6,121 nt of DNA, taken from an uncultured Opitutia bacterium (GTDB lineage Bacteria; Verrucomicrobiota; Verrucomicrobiia; Opitutales; UBA953). The notes below the pieces were generated by a model that saw only the letters and a list, made by a program, of their open reading frames with translations, had not been told where the DNA came from and did no database searches. The position numbers and the translations under genes were made by a program. The stretch covers positions 1-6,121 of the forward strand of contig CAIKRN010000237.1 in assembly GCA_903829855.1 (NCBI GenBank). Direction: 5' to 3'. Positions 3,756 to 6,121 of the stretch are shown here, piece by piece (position 1 is the first letter of the stretch; every line of letters begins with the position of its first letter).

Positions 3756-6121
3756 ATGGTTCCCCGTAAGTTCACTTCCCCCCTCCGTTGCGCCACGCTG
3801 ATGGCTGCGGCGATGATGTTGGTGGGCCCCGCCCCAGAGGCTGCCGCGGCCAATATTTTCTGGGATGTGAATAGCGCCGCGGCCGGTACGGGCGGTACGG
3901 GAAATTGGGATACGACTTCGGCGGTTTGGTATAACGCCGGGGTCACGAATACGTATGCGGGCGGATCGGCGGCGGCCCCCTACACCTTCACGTCGGCTGA
4001 TACGGCCTATTTCACGGGTACTTCCGGCACAGTCACGTTGATGAGCGGTACCCCCTTCAGCGTGGCGGGACTGATATTTAATTCGGGTACGTTCACGCTG
4101 ACTTCGTCGTCGGGACCGGTCATCATGCTCGGCTCGGGGGGAATCACCCTCGGCGGCGGAGTCGGGATCACGACGGTGAGCGCGAATATCGGGCTGGCCC
4201 TCGGCGCCCCGCAGACCTGGACCATCAATAGCACGAACGGACTCGTCGTGAATGGTATTGTTTTGGGGAGCGAGGCTTTGACGATTGCCGGCTCTGGGTC
4301 CGGCGGCGTTCAACTGCTCAATCAGGCCAATAGTTTCACGGGTCCGTTGACCATTACCAACGGCACGGTGCAGGTCACCAAACTCGCTCTCGGCGGCGTG
4401 GCGAGCTCCCTCGGGGCCGCGACGAATCTGGCGACGAATCTGGTGATGAACACCGGGGCGACGTTGAAATGGCTGGGCGATGGCGTGGCGGGCACGAATG
4501 ATGTCACCGACCGACTTTTCACTTTTGCCACGGCGGGGAATACGACGATCGACGCCTCGCCCGTGGTTGCGACGCTGCCAGATCTCACCAAGGCTTTGCA
4601 GTTCACGGGCATAGGGACGCTGGGTAATCCTGGCGCGTTGGATATTACCCCACGCACGCTGACGTTGATGGGGGCCGGGGGCACCGTCGCGAACCCGAAT
4701 ATTTTCGCGCCGATCATTCCGGATAACGGCGTGTCGACCTTCACGGGCGGGGATTTCTTCCTGAATAACACCGGGGTCACCAAGGACGGCACGGGCGTCT
4801 GGAAACTCACGGGCCTCAATACTTTCGCGGGGCCAGTGCAGGTTCTCAATGGTACGCTGATTATCACGAGCGTAGGCTTAAGCGGTAAGCCCAGCGCACT
4901 CGGTGCCTCGGATTCCGGCTATGCACCCAACCTCGTCCTCGGCGGGCCGACCACCATGGGCACGTTGCGGTTCGAGGGTTCCGGTGGCACCGCGAGCGTG
5001 ACGGACCACCTCTTCACGATTGCGGCGGGCGGCGGGACGATTGATGCTTCTGGGACGACCGGTACATCGCTGCAGTTCTTAGGTTATGCCCCGCTTTCGA
5101 TGTCTGGGACGACGGGCCGGACGCTGACCTTGACGGGTTCTAATACGGACCGAAATATACTGGCCTTCGTCATTCCCGATGCGGTCGCGAGCTCGGGGCT
5201 GACTTCGCTGGTCAAGAACGGCCCGGGGTCCTGGGTGGTGCAGGGGACCAACACTTATGCGGGCGGCACGACGATCACCGCCGGTAAGCTCCGCGTGGAA
5301 TCGGGTTATACGCCCCTCGGCACGGGCTCAGTCACCCTCTCCGGCGGGATGCTCGACCTCGGGTCACAGAATATCCAGACGATTTATCCTCCGCCCGCGG
5401 ATAGTTACTACATAGGGACTGTGACGGTGGGTGGTGGGGAATTGGCGGCCCTCTCGAGTGGTTCGATTGATGTCAGTAAAGTTATCGCCAATAACGGGAC
5501 AATTTCCGCCCCGCTGGTCGGCACGGGGGCTTTCAATAAGGTTTCTGGTACGACCATTATCCTGTCGGGATATAATACTTACACAGGTGGCTCGACGATT
5601 AATCAGGGTGTGGTCCAGGTCGGCAATAGCCATGCCTTCGGGAGCGGACCGATTCTCAGTTACGGGACGGGCGTCCTTACCCAGGGTTCCAACATCATCA
5701 CGGGGATTGCTTCGACCGCGACGATGTTTGTCGGCATGCCGATTTCGGGGACGAACATTCCCTTAGGTTCCTATGTCACGCAGGTCCTTTCGGGTTCGTC
5801 GTTCACGATTAACTTGAACATCACGACGCCCAATCCGGGGTCGCAGACGATTAACTACCTCAGCCCGGCGAACCTCATCCTCTCGGGCGCCGGGGCGCTC
5901 TCCTCCGCTTCCACGACGGCCTACATTTTGCCGAACAGCTTGACGTTCCAAGCCAGCCCGACGCTCGGCGACGCCGTCAACACGGGTGCCCTGACGTTCA
6001 CGGGTCTGGTGGACCTTGGCGGTTCGGTGCGCACGCTCACCCTTAACTCCGCGGTTACTTTCAGCAGCATCGTCTCCAGTGTCGGCGGGGGAATCACGAA
6101 GGCCGGTCCGGGCGTGCTCAC
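3756..6121 (+). CDS. Autotransporter-associated beta-strand (PATR) repeat surface protein, 3'-truncated
   Basis: This frame stays open for 788 codons to the window edge with no stop, so the C-terminus is missing. It is rich in Thr, Gly, Ser, Ala and Val and has no Cys after C12, typical of extracellular beta-helical adhesin-like proteins. A signal peptide fits residues 1-32 (R4-K5 and R11, hydrophobic ATLMAAAMMLVG, then PAPEAAAA). Next comes an N-terminal FWDVN...GNWDTT...AYFTGTSGTVTL segment (35-95), which I recognise from other PATR proteins. PATR repeats (PF12951/TIGR02601 type, TKxGxGxxxLxGxNTYxGGTTxxxGxLxV) lie near 180-209, 340-371, 483-516 and 592-624, and a fifth begins at 778. A second repeat with VTD(R/H)LFT followed by TIDAS occurs at 237-268 and 402-432. 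An IITGIASTATMFVGMPISG module (about 646-705) interrupts the series. An in-frame ATG at 3699 is possible but spoils the signal peptide. The missing end would show whether a beta-barrel or a PEP-CTERM-like sorting signal anchors it. Confidence 0.93.
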   Translation, partial: MVPRKFTSPLRCATLMAAAMMLVGPAPEAAAANIFWDVNSAAAGTGGTGNWDTTSAVWYNAGVTNTYAGGSAAAPYTFTSADTAYFTGTSGTVTLMSGTPFSVAGLIFNSGTFTLTSSSGPVIMLGSGGITLGGGVGITTVSANIGLALGAPQTWTINSTNGLVVNGIVLGSEALTIAGSGSGGVQLLNQANSFTGPLTITNGTVQVTKLALGGVASSLGAATNLATNLVMNTGATLKWLGDGVAGTNDVTDRLFTFATAGNTTIDASPVVATLPDLTKALQFTGIGTLGNPGALDITPRTLTLMGAGGTVANPNIFAPIIPDNGVSTFTGGDFFLNNTGVTKDGTGVWKLTGLNTFAGPVQVLNGTLIITSVGLSGKPSALGASDSGYAPNLVLGGPTTMGTLRFEGSGGTASVTDHLFTIAAGGGTIDASGTTGTSLQFLGYAPLSMSGTTGRTLTLTGSNTDRNILAFVIPDAVASSGLTSLVKNGPGSWVVQGTNTYAGGTTITAGKLRVESGYTPLGTGSVTLSGGMLDLGSQNIQTIYPPPADSYYIGTVTVGGGELAALSSGSIDVSKVIANNGTISAPLVGTGAFNKVSGTTIILSGYNTYTGGSTINQGVVQVGNSHAFGSGPILSYGTGVLTQGSNIITGIASTATMFVGMPISGTNIPLGSYVTQVLSGSSFTINLNITTPNPGSQTINYLSPANLILSGAGALSSASTTAYILPNSLTFQASPTLGDAVNTGALTFTGLVDLGGSVRTLTLNSAVTFSSIVSSVGGGITKAGPGVL
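4419..4442 (+). repeat. 12-bp perfect tandem repeat inside the PATR gene
   Basis: GCGACGAATCTG occurs twice back to back and encodes ATNLATNL (residues 222-229). It keeps the frame and probably reflects local slippage in a repetitive gene. Confidence 0.8.

Noticed and set aside
3705..4313. 202-codon - strand frame, Arg-rich, opposite the PATR start
   Set aside because: Its composition is what the reverse of a Thr/Gly/Ser-rich gene gives. It also covers the PATR signal peptide region, and there is no family resemblance.
4322..4867. 181-codon - strand frame rich in Val, Pro and Ser
   Set aside because: It is antisense to the PATR repeats and mirrors their codon pattern, so it is not independent coding.

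Overview
The window looks like a chromosomal segment of a moderately GC-rich, Gram-negative-type bacterium. I infer Verrucomicrobiota, probably Opitutae-like. The basis is a very large autotransporter-associated beta-strand (PATR) surface protein, an SDR of a type I associate with that group, REP-like palindromes between genes, and start codons without Shine-Dalgarno sequences. This placement is inference, because the window contains no marker gene. All four genes lie on the + strand.

Layout. (1) 29-2167: a tight two-gene unit with a 9-bp gap, encoding a short-chain dehydrogenase/reductase resembling gluconate 5-dehydrogenase and a GntP-family sugar-acid permease. Together they read as an uptake-plus-oxidoreduction module for a hexonate such as gluconate, 5-ketogluconate or idonate, like the idnO/idnT pair of enterobacteria. 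(2) 2167-2456: a G-run cluster at the permease stop codon, then a 120-bp arm made of two perfect hairpins. (3) 2457-3119: a small secreted SGNH/GDSL esterase resembling carbohydrate acetylesterases. (4) 3120-3343: overlapping hairpins, then the second arm. It is the same 120-bp sequence inverted, plus a 34-bp internal tandem duplication. The esterase gene is therefore enclosed by a long, nearly perfect inverted repeat, which is the most unusual structure here. (5) 3344-3755: no gene; the tail of one more repeat unit, one further hairpin, an AT-rich stretch with a TATAAT box, and a 13-bp direct repeat. (6) 3756 to the window end: at least 788 codons, still open, of a secreted Thr/Gly/Ser-rich beta-helical PATR protein.

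The permease and SDR would act at the inner membrane and in the cytoplasm on imported sugar acids. The esterase and the PATR protein would be exported. A link through polysaccharide use is possible, but the sequence does not prove it. No tRNA, rRNA, CRISPR array or transposase gene was seen.
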